From Schizochytrium sp. TIO01 (Eukaryota > Sar > Bigyra > Thraustochytrida > Thraustochytriidae), in assembly GCA_004764695.1 (NCBI GenBank), contig SMSO01000004.1, forward strand, positions 647,501 through 711,500: a stretch of DNA of 64,000 nt, in the 5' to 3' direction. Below the pieces are notes generated by a model. The model was not told where the DNA came from and made no database searches. It saw nothing but the letters and a program-made list of their open reading frames with translations. Positions 43,477 through 53,506 of the stretch are shown piece after piece (the first letter of the stretch is position 1; every line of letters starts with the position of its first letter). A program made the translations under genes and the position numbers.

Positions 43477-46400
43477 ATGGCGCACATGGACTCGTCCATC
43501 GCGACCTCTTCGACTTCAAGCTCGACTCCAGTCACAACTTCGCTAAGGCGACGTGGAGAAAAGCGAAACTACAAAGGGCAGTGCGCCGATAGACCGAATA
43601 AGACTTCAAGCAATTATGGGACATCATACGCAAAAGAGAGTTCCACAGAAAAAAGAACAACGACAATGGAGGAGTCCTCATCGATCTCATGGTTGTATTC
43701 ATTAGCATTGACATCGAAATCTATTATTCACTGTAATTCTTTCCCGTCATCGTCTGCAGAGTCCTCAATAAACGTATTAGAAAGCAACGTGGGACGTCTA
43801 GCGCAAAAGGGAAATGCGCACGGAATCGTCACACGGAAACCCTGCAGTGGTCGGAGGGACCGGACCAAACTTGGTACGTGGAATCGGGTTGGCTTAGCAA
43901 TGCTGGCGAGCCTTATCTTGTTCACAACTTTGGTGAACGGCCGGTTGTTGCAAGAGGACACCGGCGTTAGTCCAACTCCAGCACCAACAGTCCCGACGCC
44001 ACAGCCTACGTTCCCAACACCAGAGCCTACAGCACCAACACCGGAACCTACAGCGCCAACACCGGAACCTACAGCACCAACACCGGAACCTACTTCTCCA
44101 ACACCGCAACCAACATTCCCTACTCCAGCGCCTACGCCGCAACCAACCCCGGAGCCTACGCCGGAACCGACACTCCCTACCCCAGCACCTACGCCGCAAC
44201 CTACGCCGGAGCCTACGCCGGAGCCTACATTCCCTACCCCAGCACCTACGCCGCAACCAACTGCCGAGCCTACGCCGGAACCAACACTTCCTACTCCAGC
44301 ACCTACGCCGCAACCAACTGCCGAGCCTACGCCGGAACCAACACTCCCTACAGCAGCACCTACGCCGCAACCTACTCTGGAGCCCACGCCGCAACCTACT
44401 TTCCCTACGGCAGCACCTACGCCGCAACCTACTCTGGAGCCCACGCCGCAACCTACTTTCCCTACGGCAGCACCTACTCCACAGCCAACTGCTGAGCCTA
44501 CGCAGCAGCCAACATTCCCCACTGCAGCACCTACCCTGGAGCCAACTCCCGAGCCTACGCAGCAGCCAACACTCCCAACTTCCGAGCCTACGCCAGAACC
44601 AACTTTGCCTACACCTTTCCCAACAGCATACCCAACTCTTCCCACGCCATTGCCATCAACTGCTCCGACGTTGCCGACGCCACAACCAACAGCCGCCCCG
44701 ACACCACAACCAACATTAGCACCTACATTGCAGCCCACGCAACAGCCTACAGCAGAACCCACAGCGCCTACTTCAGAGCCAACTAATGCACCAACACCCC
44801 AACCCACGCAACAGCCCACGAGCCCAACACCAAGACCCACGTCAAGGCCAACCGTGCCAACCCCACAACCTACGTCGAACCCGACTGCATATCCAACATC
44901 AAACCCTGTATCGCCTACAAATTCTCCCACGTCTGCACCTTCGAGCACTCCCACTCAAGAACCGACGCTTGCTGCGACCGCAAGGCCGACGACACAAAAC
45001 CCGTCGCTAAGTCCAACCACTCTCGCACCAAGCTCTTCTTCGCCTACGTCGGTGCCGTCTACAGATGTTATTGTAGACCCATCTTCTACTATTGCACCAG
45101 CTACAACCTCGCCTTCAACCGCACCGACAGCAACATCGAAGACTGCTGAACCCACAAGTGCCCCAACTGTTGCTTCATCTTCGCCAGACGGATCTGACAA
45201 TGTGTCCAAGGATCAGGATAACAGTTCAGTGAATCACACTTGTAATGGTGTTTACGTTGACGTAGATCCTGGAAATACGGTCATGCTGCTAACATCATAC
45301 GCCTTTGCAGCTCTCGGACTTGTCATTGGCCTCTCTGGCTGTATAGTGATTGCAATCTTTCGTGACCGTCCAGCGATGAAAATGTCCCAGCAGACTCTGC
45401 TTGGTATGTTTTCTTTGGGTTTAGCCATCCTAAATGGTGCACTGATCCCCCGCATTTTAAGCCTTTCGAGCCCCAGGTCCGTGGACTGCATCGTTTTTGA
45501 TGTTCTATTTTATCTTGCTGCAACCTTCAGTCTTGCCTGTCTTTGTGTGAAGGAGTTCCGAGCCTGGATTGTCTTCAAGCGCTCACAGGAACTCAAACAT
45601 GTCAAGATTACAGATCTCCAGGTTTATGGTGTTCTTGGAGGTATTGTTGGTGGCATGGTGGTTATTCTCATTATTTGGTTGGTTCTCTTTCCTCCAAGTC
45701 CAGACCCATGCACAGACTATCGTTGTGCATCTTCTTCTAGCGCACTTAACTACGTTGCTTTCGCATACATTATTGTGTTAACTATCCTAACGGTGACCGT
45801 GGCAATCCTTGCGCGTAAGGTCAACGCTGTGGCAGCAGAATCTACCGGGATCCTTGTGACTGCGTCACTTGCATGCTGCGCTATCGTTTTCTTAGGAATC
45901 ATCATTAAGACTCAAAGTACTCCTGCGTATGTCGAGTCGTGGCTTTTGAGCTTTTGCGTCGCGGCAATCTCTATTGTGGCAGTTTCTCTTATTGTCTTCC
46001 GTAAATTGTCTTGGATCGACCATACTGAAGAGGACCTTCGTGACAAGTTCCTTGGTGGAGCAGGAGCCAAACGTAATAACAATAACAGCACAAACTCCAG
46101 CATCCCCGGCGAGCCGCATGATGACAACAGCAGCTATGCTGGGCCTTACACTGCCCCTCCCAACTCAGCCAATACCTCAAATAGTATGGCTGGCTCTTCT
46201 TCGTCTTACTCTGCTGCCCGGCCGATCTTTGTCACCCATGACATGCAGCTCCCGAAGCCCGAGCCTCTGTATAACCCATACGGTCGATATGGATCACGCA
46301 TGCATGGCCCCAACAACGACGCAGCCTCGCATGATGAATCCACCTCTGCAACTGCTCTTTCTGATGATTTCTTTTCTAATCGTGGATCCGCGCCAAACAC

Positions 46401-47316
46401 CCAGAATGAGCCCTCTGTCCAATTTAGACCGATGGTGCGTACTCAGTCATACAACACAGACGATGGCGTGGCTTCAATGAAGACAAGTCGTTCTGATGAC
46501 TTCCTCTCAACTCGGTCTGGGCCCTCAACGCAAAATGAACCTCCTCTAGTCCACTTCACCATCCCGGAGCGCCGGCGTTCGGTCAATACAGATGATGGCG
46601 CCTCATCCGCTGGCACGGTGCGCTCGGATGATGCATCATTTTCATCATACCGATATGCATCTTCTTTGCACAGCGACCCTCCTATGTATGGAATGGGTGA
46701 CCGCACTCGTTCTGCACAAAGGGATGACGGAGAGGCATCTGTTATGACGAGCCGCTCTGATGAACGCGATTTTCTCTCATCGTCGCGCTCTGCGCCCTCT
46801 CTTCATCATCGCCAATTCAATGCTCAACAGCCCTCTGTGCAATTCCGCTTTCCGCCCCCAAATACGACTCAACAGCGGAGCAACACCGATGACGCTCCCC
46901 GCGTCAACCTTCCACCGCTCTACCAGAGGCCTAATGGGGCGGGTAGTAAGACAGACGATGCACCTTTTGTGGCTATGCCGCCTTTCAATCGTGCAAATCA
47001 CTCACGTGGAGGCTCGCAATCTTCTCTAACGTTTTTGCCAACTAGTGCTGACAATGCAAGCCTTGTTAGCCACTTTGCGAACTTGGGAACAGAGGACGAT
47101 GACGATGAGGTCGATGGCGTTAGCGAGGAGGTCCGTGCCAAGGTAGAGGAATACCAAAAGAAGGGATTTCGCATTGGCGAAATTGGCAATTGGGAAGAGT
47201 ACCTGGATCGTGGTACAGGCGAACAATACTTTTTGAATATTCTTACGGGTGAAGTTTCTGACCATGCACCAGAGGAAGATGAAGAGGATGCAGGCCGGAA
47301 GCTCAACTCTGTTTAA
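43477..47316 (+). CDS. Class C GPCR-like 7TM receptor with Pro-Thr-rich stalk
   Basis: Probable cell-surface receptor. The ATG at 43477 (GCCATGG context) gives 1279 residues. A hydrophobic segment [14 protein letters not shown] at residues ~142-155 is an ideal signal peptide, so translation may really begin at the in-frame ATG at 43900. After it comes a Pro-Thr stalk (residues ~164-570) made of P-T-P-x-P-T and P-E-P-T units, likely O-glycosylated. Seven hydrophobic helices at ~602-845 carry class C (GABA-B/glutamate receptor) features: [17 protein letters not shown] after TM1, [12 protein letters not shown] after TM3, and [13 protein letters not shown] entering TM4. The usual Venus-flytrap ligand domain is missing. 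The cytosolic tail (~845-1279) has repeated TDDG/RSDD motifs with R-x-x-S sites. It ends in a WW-like segment, [17 protein letters not shown], at ~1237-1255, in which the second Trp is absent. Ligand and G-protein coupling are unknown. Confidence 0.85.
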   Translation: MAHMDSSIATSSTSSSTPVTTSLRRRGEKRNYKGQCADRPNKTSSNYGTSYAKESSTEKRTTTMEESSSISWLYSLALTSKSIIHCNSFPSSSAESSINVLESNVGRLAQKGNAHGIVTRKPCSGRRDRTKLGTWNRVGLAMLASLILFTTLVNGRLLQEDTGVSPTPAPTVPTPQPTFPTPEPTAPTPEPTAPTPEPTAPTPEPTSPTPQPTFPTPAPTPQPTPEPTPEPTLPTPAPTPQPTPEPTPEPTFPTPAPTPQPTAEPTPEPTLPTPAPTPQPTAEPTPEPTLPTAAPTPQPTLEPTPQPTFPTAAPTPQPTLEPTPQPTFPTAAPTPQPTAEPTQQPTFPTAAPTLEPTPEPTQQPTLPTSEPTPEPTLPTPFPTAYPTLPTPLPSTAPTLPTPQPTAAPTPQPTLAPTLQPTQQPTAEPTAPTSEPTNAPTPQPTQQPTSPTPRPTSRPTVPTPQPTSNPTAYPTSNPVSPTNSPTSAPSSTPTQEPTLAATARPTTQNPSLSPTTLAPSSSSPTSVPSTDVIVDPSSTIAPATTSPSTAPTATSKTAEPTSAPTVASSSPDGSDNVSKDQDNSSVNHTCNGVYVDVDPGNTVMLLTSYAFAALGLVIGLSGCIVIAIFRDRPAMKMSQQTLLGMFSLGLAILNGALIPRILSLSSPRSVDCIVFDVLFYLAATFSLACLCVKEFRAWIVFKRSQELKHVKITDLQVYGVLGGIVGGMVVILIIWLVLFPPSPDPCTDYRCASSSSALNYVAFAYIIVLTILTVTVAILARKVNAVAAESTGILVTASLACCAIVFLGIIIKTQSTPAYVESWLLSFCVAAISIVAVSLIVFRKLSWIDHTEEDLRDKFLGGAGAKRNNNNSTNSSIPGEPHDDNSSYAGPYTAPPNSANTSNSMAGSSSSYSAARPIFVTHDMQLPKPEPLYNPYGRYGSRMHGPNNDAASHDESTSATALSDDFFSNRGSAPNTQNEPSVQFRPMVRTQSYNTDDGVASMKTSRSDDFLSTRSGPSTQNEPPLVHFTIPERRRSVNTDDGASSAGTVRSDDASFSSYRYASSLHSDPPMYGMGDRTRSAQRDDGEASVMTSRSDERDFLSSSRSAPSLHHRQFNAQQPSVQFRFPPPNTTQQRSNTDDAPRVNLPPLYQRPNGAGSKTDDAPFVAMPPFNRANHSRGGSQSSLTFLPTSADNASLVSHFANLGTEDDDDEVDGVSEEVRAKVEEYQKKGFRIGEIGNWEEYLDRGTGEQYFLNILTGEVSDHAPEEDEEDAGRKLNSV
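43966..44900 (+). repeat. Coding Pro-Thr repeat (PTPxPT) of the receptor stalk
   Basis: Tandem 12-base and longer units encode PTPEPT, PTPQPT and PTPAPT. Near-identical blocks of about 60 bases recur at 44130-44480. The opposite strand reads as a Gly-Val-Gly repeat and is an artefact. Confidence 0.9.
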
Positions 47317-48046
47317 AAAGACGTCTTTGAAAGACCCCTAAAATCAATCGACACATTAGATGTGTAACATTGAGGCATCTAGCACCGTTTCTGTAAAGTT
47401 TGACTTTGTAGGGCGCCGACGTTGGTGTTTTCAGGAACAGTACTCATCCTTCTAGTCTTGCTACCAAGCAGATAAACATACAGACATACAGACGAACAAC
47501 CTATCAATCAAATAATGAAACAAGCAAGCAAACAAACAAACAGTCATATCAGCATGTGCAAATGCCCAACAGAGCTGGAAGCTCATTAGTACTAGTAAAT
47601 GGCACGCAACGAAATCGCTTTCTCCTTGCCAGAACAAGGAAAGTTGATCACGCGTTGCTGCTGTTCTGAGCATTTGTGTTGCTATCTGATACAAGATTTG
47701 TTATGACGTAAAAATTCTGATCATTTTTGTGTATTTTGTGATTCATGTTGTACTAAATTTGATCGCAACAGAAAAAGCCCCATGACATTTCTTAAGGTGG
47801 AGAATATATTATCTTGATAAGTACAAACTTGCAAATAAACACATCTTTGTGTATATATTATCCGATTTGCATAGCGTCTTGGCCATCGAATAGAGAAATG
47901 GCAATGATATTAAGTTTGCCAGAAAGATTAGAGATGCAATCAATTTATACAATAAGTTGAATAAACACTAGGAATATAAAGGGGATCTTGATTGACAATT
48001 CTGCCCAAACCAAGTCACCCTTTGGGCGCATGATGGGAATAGCACA
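47317..48046. other. intergenic, convergent 3' ends of receptor and carboxylase
   Basis: AT-rich spacer with short ACAA/ACAG-type words near 47470-47545. No gene seen. Confidence 0.55.
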
Positions 48047-51000
48047 TCACAGTTGTGATACAAGCGAACGGATTTTCTTGGCTTCAACATGTCGTTCTAC
48101 AAGAGGCCAGGCGAGTTCGAGCCAGTCGCCTAGGATGGGGCGTGTCTCGGGAGGTGTGATAATATCATGCGCAGCAAAGCCTGCAGCTCGGGGTAGAGGG
48201 GAAAGCCGAGTAGAGAACTGATCTTCCAGTTCTTTGCGGCGAGCTTCACGTTGCTCTTCACTCTCGATACTATCTAGCTCACGCTTAAAGGCCACTGCTA
48301 CGCCACTTTCTACTGGGAGCGCTCCGACCTCAGCAGTGGGCCAGAGAAAGGTTCGGCCTTCAGGTCCAAAATGTGCTGCACCAGCAACGCCATATGCTTT
48401 GCGTACCACGACAGATGCAGAAGGCACAGAAAGACTTGCTCCTTTTAACACTGCCTCTGTGCCGGCGCGAATGGTTGCCTGACTCTCAGCCTCTTCGCCA
48501 ATCATGAAACCTGGTTCATCAACAAAAAAAATAATTGGAAGGGAGAACTGCTCACATGTCTCCATAAAACGTTTCGTTTTACGTGCGCCATCTGCAGTCA
48601 TAGCGCCTCCATGGAATCGACAGTCATTTGCAATAAGCCCAACTGGCTTGCCTCCAAGACGAGCAAGAGCCGTAATAATACCAGGTCCGAACTCTGACGT
48701 CATTTCAAAAATGGACCCTGAATCCATTACGCGTTCAAGAATGTCTTTTCGCATATCGTAAACCTGACGTCGGTGTAAGGGAGAAACTGCAGTAAGGAGT
48801 TCCTTATCCTGACGTTCAATTGGGTCCTCTTCATCGAGCACAGGCGGGGCTTTGTCGATGGAACATGGCAAATAGGAGAGAAACTGTGCGATCTGGGCAA
48901 ACGCATCGTGTTCATCAGCAGCTAGATTGTCAACAACACCGCTCTTGAGATGAACTTGATGACCACCAAGCTTTTCCTTAGTTGTTTCATATCCTAACGC
49001 CCGCTGAACTACTTGAGGACCTGCAATTAGAACTTGGGCATTTTCTGTCATCACGGAAAAATGGCTTGCGACAAGTCTTGAGGCCGGGAGTCCTGCAACT
49101 GGACCTAGTGCTGCGCAAGCTACAGGCACGGTGGCAAGCACCTGACTAACCGACTCAAATCGTGGTCTATTAAAAACTGGATCTCCAGAAGGTTTAGGTT
49201 TGCCGTCAGAAGTAGACTTACCACCTGCACCAGCCACAGAGCCGCCACCCCCTTCATGCAAACGAATGAGAGGCACCCGGAGCTGCAGCGCAAGAGTTTC
49301 AATGTAAACTGACTTGCGTAGTCCTGCGAAGGTAGGACTGCCTCCACTGATTGTAAAGTCTTCTCCTCCAACGACCACGGGTCGTGAAGCAACCTTTCCA
49401 GTTCCCAAAACAAAATTTCCTGCAGCTGCACGACCCATTTCGCGAAAACTATTTTTGTCAAGCATCCCAGAAATGCGCTCTCGAATCGTGAGTCTGCCCC
49501 TATCGTGATGCTTGTCCACATTCTTAGGCCCTCCCATCGCAGCAGCAGCATTGCGTTCTCTGGTGATTTCTTCGCACAAAGCATTCGCACTAGCCAGTTC
49601 TGCTTCTTTCTCCTTCTCGACAGAGCTCTTACGCGACTTGCTAGGTATACCTTGAGCTTGATCAAAATCAGTGTTGCTTTTGCTATCTGAGGATGAGGGT
49701 TTCATCCACGCAATTTGTGCTCCAGTATCATTGAGTAAGGTTCCTTTTCGTACGAATAGCTGTTCTACTATACCAGAAGTCGGCGCTCTAATTATCGTAT
49801 CCATTTTCATGGCGGTAACAGTGCAGATGGGATCATCTTCCATGAGTTCTGAGCCAGCTTCGACATGAAGATGGGTCACACTGGCCGGGAAGGGCACTTT
49901 GATTACCTTAAGCCCTGCCGGAGGTGATGGTTGACCGACTGAGGATGACAAATTGCCTGAGTTTGATTCTGAATTTGCTTTATCAGTTGAGGATCCAAAC
50001 TCCCTATGTCTAGTTAACTGCGGAGAAGCATCCTGGAAGAATCGGTCAGGGTACCGGGCAGCACTTGCACGGAGACTCTTCTCATTATCTGGTACGAAGG
50101 TGGTTGTGATGCCGATACCAGAGACGAAGGTTGGGTCAGCTGCAATGGCGCGGAGCAGAGAAGCATTGGTTGTCAAATTTTGCGTTGCAAAGTCGTCCAT
50201 CGCTCTCTGGAATCGTGCAACTGCTGTTTGCCAGCTAGAAGCACGACAAATAATCTTGGATACAAGTGGATCAAAGCGCAGGCTTGGTGCGACACTTTCT
50301 TGAAGGCAAGAATCAACACGCACCCCGGGCCCAGACGGTTCTTTAAGCGCGCCAAGGTTCCATGTTGGGTTCTTGGCCTGAGTATCTAGACAAACTCGTC
50401 CTTGCAGAGCAAAGCCCTGCACATGAATGTTTGCTTGGTTTCCAAGACCAATATCATCGAGAGTCTCTCCAAGAGCAATACGAAGTTGAGTTTGGACAAT
50501 ATCGATGCCAGTCACTTCCTCAGAAATCGTGTGCTCAACCTGTATACGGGGATTGACTTCAAGAAATACATATTCATTTCCTTTGACGAGAAACTCAACT
50601 GTGGCGGCGCCTTTGTACGCGACATGGGCAGCAAGCCGTTTGGCATCACTTGCTATACGTTTCCTCAGTGAATCTGGCACCGTCCATGCAGGTGCAATTT
50701 CCAATATTTTCTGTCTCCGAGTTGTTTGCAAAGAGCAATCTCTATCTCCAAGATGAACAACTTTGTGTCCGTCTCCCAGGATCTGCACTTCAATATGCTG
50801 ACACCCTGTCCAACACTCTTCTACCAATACTCCCAAAACACCCCCCCCATCGCTTCTGCTCTTTATGGTGCTTGACTTCGAATTATAAAGACTTTCCTTC
50901 GCGCTCTCTAGTACTTTTGCCAAAGCCTCTTCGATATCTTCAATCTTGTCTACTCTAACAATTCCTCGTCCACCTCCTCCCCATGGGTCCTTAAGCACTA

Positions 51001-51841
51001 TAGGCAAGCGTACATCGCCGCCTTCAATGAGGCCTTGTACCTGACATGCCTCCTGCACGATACCTGTGGATCCTGCGATTACAGGCACTTCGCATTCTCT
51101 TGCCATTTGTCTTGCTTGAACCTTATCCCCCAAAGCAGCAAGGGTTGCAGCGCTAGGACCCACGAACGTGATGCCTGCAGCAGCGACCTCTGCTGCAAAT
51201 TCTGGTCTTTCTGAAAGAAAGCCGTAGCCCGGATGTATTAAGGTAGCACCAGTGTGCTTCGCAGCGGCTACAATCGAAGATATGTCAGTGTAGGCGTCCA
51301 CGGGTACCACAAGGTCGGCAGCGAGAGCGTGCATTGCGTGAGATTCCTCACCAACAACATTCGTACCAGCATTTCCGTCAAGGCTTGCACTGTTGTTTTG
51401 GGTACTATTGAATGTATCGGCGATGGCCACACTCCTCAAACCTAGCTCGCGAGCGGCACGAGCCACGCGAACTGCAATTTCACCTCGGTTCGCGATGAGA
51501 ACCGTTGGCATGCAACGATTCTCCTGAGAGTTCATCCGTAAATCTGTTTGCACTAAATGTGCATTTGATGGAGAATTTAAGTTCGAGGCCGAAGTCGAGT
51601 TAGGCCTCACATTCAAGCCAAACCGTGTGGTTGAACTCGTACTTTCCCGCACGCCCCTGTGCTTCAGAGTCCTCAAAATGGGGCTTGGGCGCCTTGAAAA
51701 CATGAGTAACCTTGGGGGACCCCAAACGGTGCCGCCTTTCATGGCAGGTCGAGCCTGCTCCTCGCACGATCTTCCCTTGGTTATACTTGTTCCGACGCAC
51801 TCGGGGACAATGGCAACTCCGTCTCTGACGTGGGTTTGCAT
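48047..51841 (-). CDS. Single-chain biotin-dependent acyl-CoA carboxylase (BC-BCCP-CT fusion)
   Basis: Carboxylates an acyl-CoA using ATP, bicarbonate and covalent biotin. All three activities lie in one 1264-residue frame. Biotin carboxylase, residues ~111-565: VLIANRGEIAVRVARAARELG, PGYGFLSERPEFA, the ATP-grasp loop KDPWGGGGRGI at 284-294 and FLEVNPRIQVEHT at ~426-438. Biotin carrier, ~640-715: TAMKMDT with biotinyl Lys679. Carboxyltransferase of the PccB/MccB type, ~745-1264: GRLTIRERI, FGPGIITALARLGGKPVGLIAND, DEPGFMIGEEAE and YGVAGAAHFGPEG. Only ~75 residues separate BC from the carrier, so the BT domain of PCC/MCC alpha chains is reduced or absent. The layout and size recall the bacterial single-chain long-chain acyl-CoA carboxylase (LCC). 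Starting at the internal ATG 51703, the N terminus MFSRRPSPILRTLKHRG is Arg-rich and Ser-rich without acids, like a mitochondrial presequence. Substrate (propionyl, acetyl or longer CoA) cannot be read. Confidence 0.92.
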   Translation of the reverse strand: MQTHVRDGVAIVPECVGTSITKGRSCEEQARPAMKGGTVWGPPRLLMFSRRPSPILRTLKHRGVRESTSSTTRFGLNVRPNSTSASNLNSPSNAHLVQTDLRMNSQENRCMPTVLIANRGEIAVRVARAARELGLRSVAIADTFNSTQNNSASLDGNAGTNVVGEESHAMHALAADLVVPVDAYTDISSIVAAAKHTGATLIHPGYGFLSERPEFAAEVAAAGITFVGPSAATLAALGDKVQARQMARECEVPVIAGSTGIVQEACQVQGLIEGGDVRLPIVLKDPWGGGGRGIVRVDKIEDIEEALAKVLESAKESLYNSKSSTIKSRSDGGGVLGVLVEECWTGCQHIEVQILGDGHKVVHLGDRDCSLQTTRRQKILEIAPAWTVPDSLRKRIASDAKRLAAHVAYKGAATVEFLVKGNEYVFLEVNPRIQVEHTISEEVTGIDIVQTQLRIALGETLDDIGLGNQANIHVQGFALQGRVCLDTQAKNPTWNLGALKEPSGPGVRVDSCLQESVAPSLRFDPLVSKIICRASSWQTAVARFQRAMDDFATQNLTTNASLLRAIAADPTFVSGIGITTTFVPDNEKSLRASAARYPDRFFQDASPQLTRHREFGSSTDKANSESNSGNLSSSVGQPSPPAGLKVIKVPFPASVTHLHVEAGSELMEDDPICTVTAMKMDTIIRAPTSGIVEQLFVRKGTLLNDTGAQIAWMKPSSSDSKSNTDFDQAQGIPSKSRKSSVEKEKEAELASANALCEEITRERNAAAAMGGPKNVDKHHDRGRLTIRERISGMLDKNSFREMGRAAAGNFVLGTGKVASRPVVVGGEDFTISGGSPTFAGLRKSVYIETLALQLRVPLIRLHEGGGGSVAGAGGKSTSDGKPKPSGDPVFNRPRFESVSQVLATVPVACAALGPVAGLPASRLVASHFSVMTENAQVLIAGPQVVQRALGYETTKEKLGGHQVHLKSGVVDNLAADEHDAFAQIAQFLSYLPCSIDKAPPVLDEEDPIERQDKELLTAVSPLHRRQVYDMRKDILERVMDSGSIFEMTSEFGPGIITALARLGGKPVGLIANDCRFHGGAMTADGARKTKRFMETCEQFSLPIIFFVDEPGFMIGEEAESQATIRAGTEAVLKGASLSVPSASVVVRKAYGVAGAAHFGPEGRTFLWPTAEVGALPVESGVAVAFKRELDSIESEEQREARRKELEDQFSTRLSPLPRAAGFAAHDIITPPETRPILGDWLELAWPLVERHVEAKKIRSLVSQL

Positions 51842-53506
51842 CGTGCGACTTCAAACTAACTTTTTAAAGATGCTTGTTTCTTCCTCTTGCAGAGTGCAGT
51901 TCTGTGCCTTTAAAATATTTTCCAGACGCAGACAAACTTCTATTTGGGGCAGTGAATTGGCGAGCCTCGCAACTTCGACTTGACGTCATGCAGCGAATGA
52001 GAGAGGATGGTAAAGAGGTCAATGCATTCGATTGCAGTGAAAGCACGCTTAAGTCGTAAACCCGCGAAGGTCGGCATGATGTGAGGGGAGTAACTACTAA
52101 TGAATGTATGGTAAGATATGCCCCGATGCAGGGAGGAGAGAAGTCTGGGGATTGTGATAACAAAGCAAGAAGTGTTACTGATTCCTGGGCATCTTTGAAG
52201 AGCAGCAGTGGAATATGTTTGGGCGCTCCGCCGACAAAGTTTAGGATTGTCAAGAAATTTTATTGACCGCTGATTTGTTTGTAATTAGTTATTTTGCGAG
52301 AAAATCCTACGATGTAGAACTTCAGTAAGTCATTTTCAAGAATGTAAGACGGAGGCGGTTATCTGGATCACAAAGCCTGCCAAAATCTAAGCTGACGGCT
52401 CAAGACTATGATGATGTGCAAAAAGTTCTGTCTTGAGATTATCCATCATTTTATGAAAGTTGAAACCTACATACAATCGCCGTTATGAGATTCCTCTTGT
52501 CCCCTTTACAGTCGTCGCAATATCCAAAATATAACATATGACTGTAAGATAAGCCCTTTATCGTTTCACTGAGACTGCCCCGCACAAAGGGGGGAGCTTT
52601 AATGCTAGAAATCGCAATTTATTGACTGTGTTCTGATCTCAGCAAAGAAAAGAATCTATTTAGAGGAGAGACCGAACAAATCCACTAGCTTGACCAATCT
52701 ACGGGTTACGGATCGAAAATTTGTCTACGCCAAGGCCAATCTCATAGAAAATTGCATAGACCACCGAAAAGTCTGCGGCCCAATGAGCAACCCAATCTAG
52801 TTTTGCTGCTGTTACATTTAAATGTGCAATGTGAAGATCGTCCGACAACTTCACATCATGTAGTTTCAGAGCTTCACGTCTCCGATAAAATCGAAGTAGC
52901 TGATCCACGCTTAATAATGCCAATTCGCTGATTGCAGATGCCCATTTTGAGCACGAGCCGTGTTCTCTGCAGAGCAGGCCATATGCTAAATCGTGCCCGA
53001 TACCACGTTACCTCGCTTCGTGAGACTCGAGGCCCGCTCCGGGCATCAGCTCCGCTCCAGCTCATCCGCAAATCCAGCCACCGCCTCGCCATGCACAGCA
53101 TCCACGCAGCGCTTTCCAACTCTGAAGTATCCTCAGACCTTCAAATCAGTCCCAATTCAAACTTCAAATCTTCGAAATTTCAAAATTGCAATCCCAACAA
53201 TCGCGTGTATTTTATTCCCTCCCTCCATAGCCCTACCTACCCCATCCCTAAGCCCTCTCCATTTAAATACACCTCTCTGCTTGGCCCCTATTACCTCGCG
53301 TATTTTTTTCCCCCAGCCGCCCTCACCTCCTATCCTTAACCCTAGTCTTCCGCTACAGCCCTAGCTCGAGCCCTCTAAACTCCACGGGGGGTAACTCCTG
53401 CAGTTTGGGGTAGCCCAGGCCCTAATGTAGGAGTGCTCTTAGCGGTAATGGTAGGAGGAGGCTCTAAGCAGGAGAAGAGGCGGTCCCTGCAATCCTGCTT
53501 CGCAAG
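51842..53506. other. intergenic, divergent promoters of carboxylase and charged nuclear protein
   Basis: Short frames only. The stretch at 53130-53400 is C/T-rich on the plus strand (many CCCT and CCTA words) and could belong to the leader of the downstream gene. Confidence 0.5.

Noticed and set aside
43728..44954. 408-codon minus-strand Gly-Val-Gly repeat frame
   Set aside because: It is the antisense shadow of the Pro-Thr repeat of the receptor gene.
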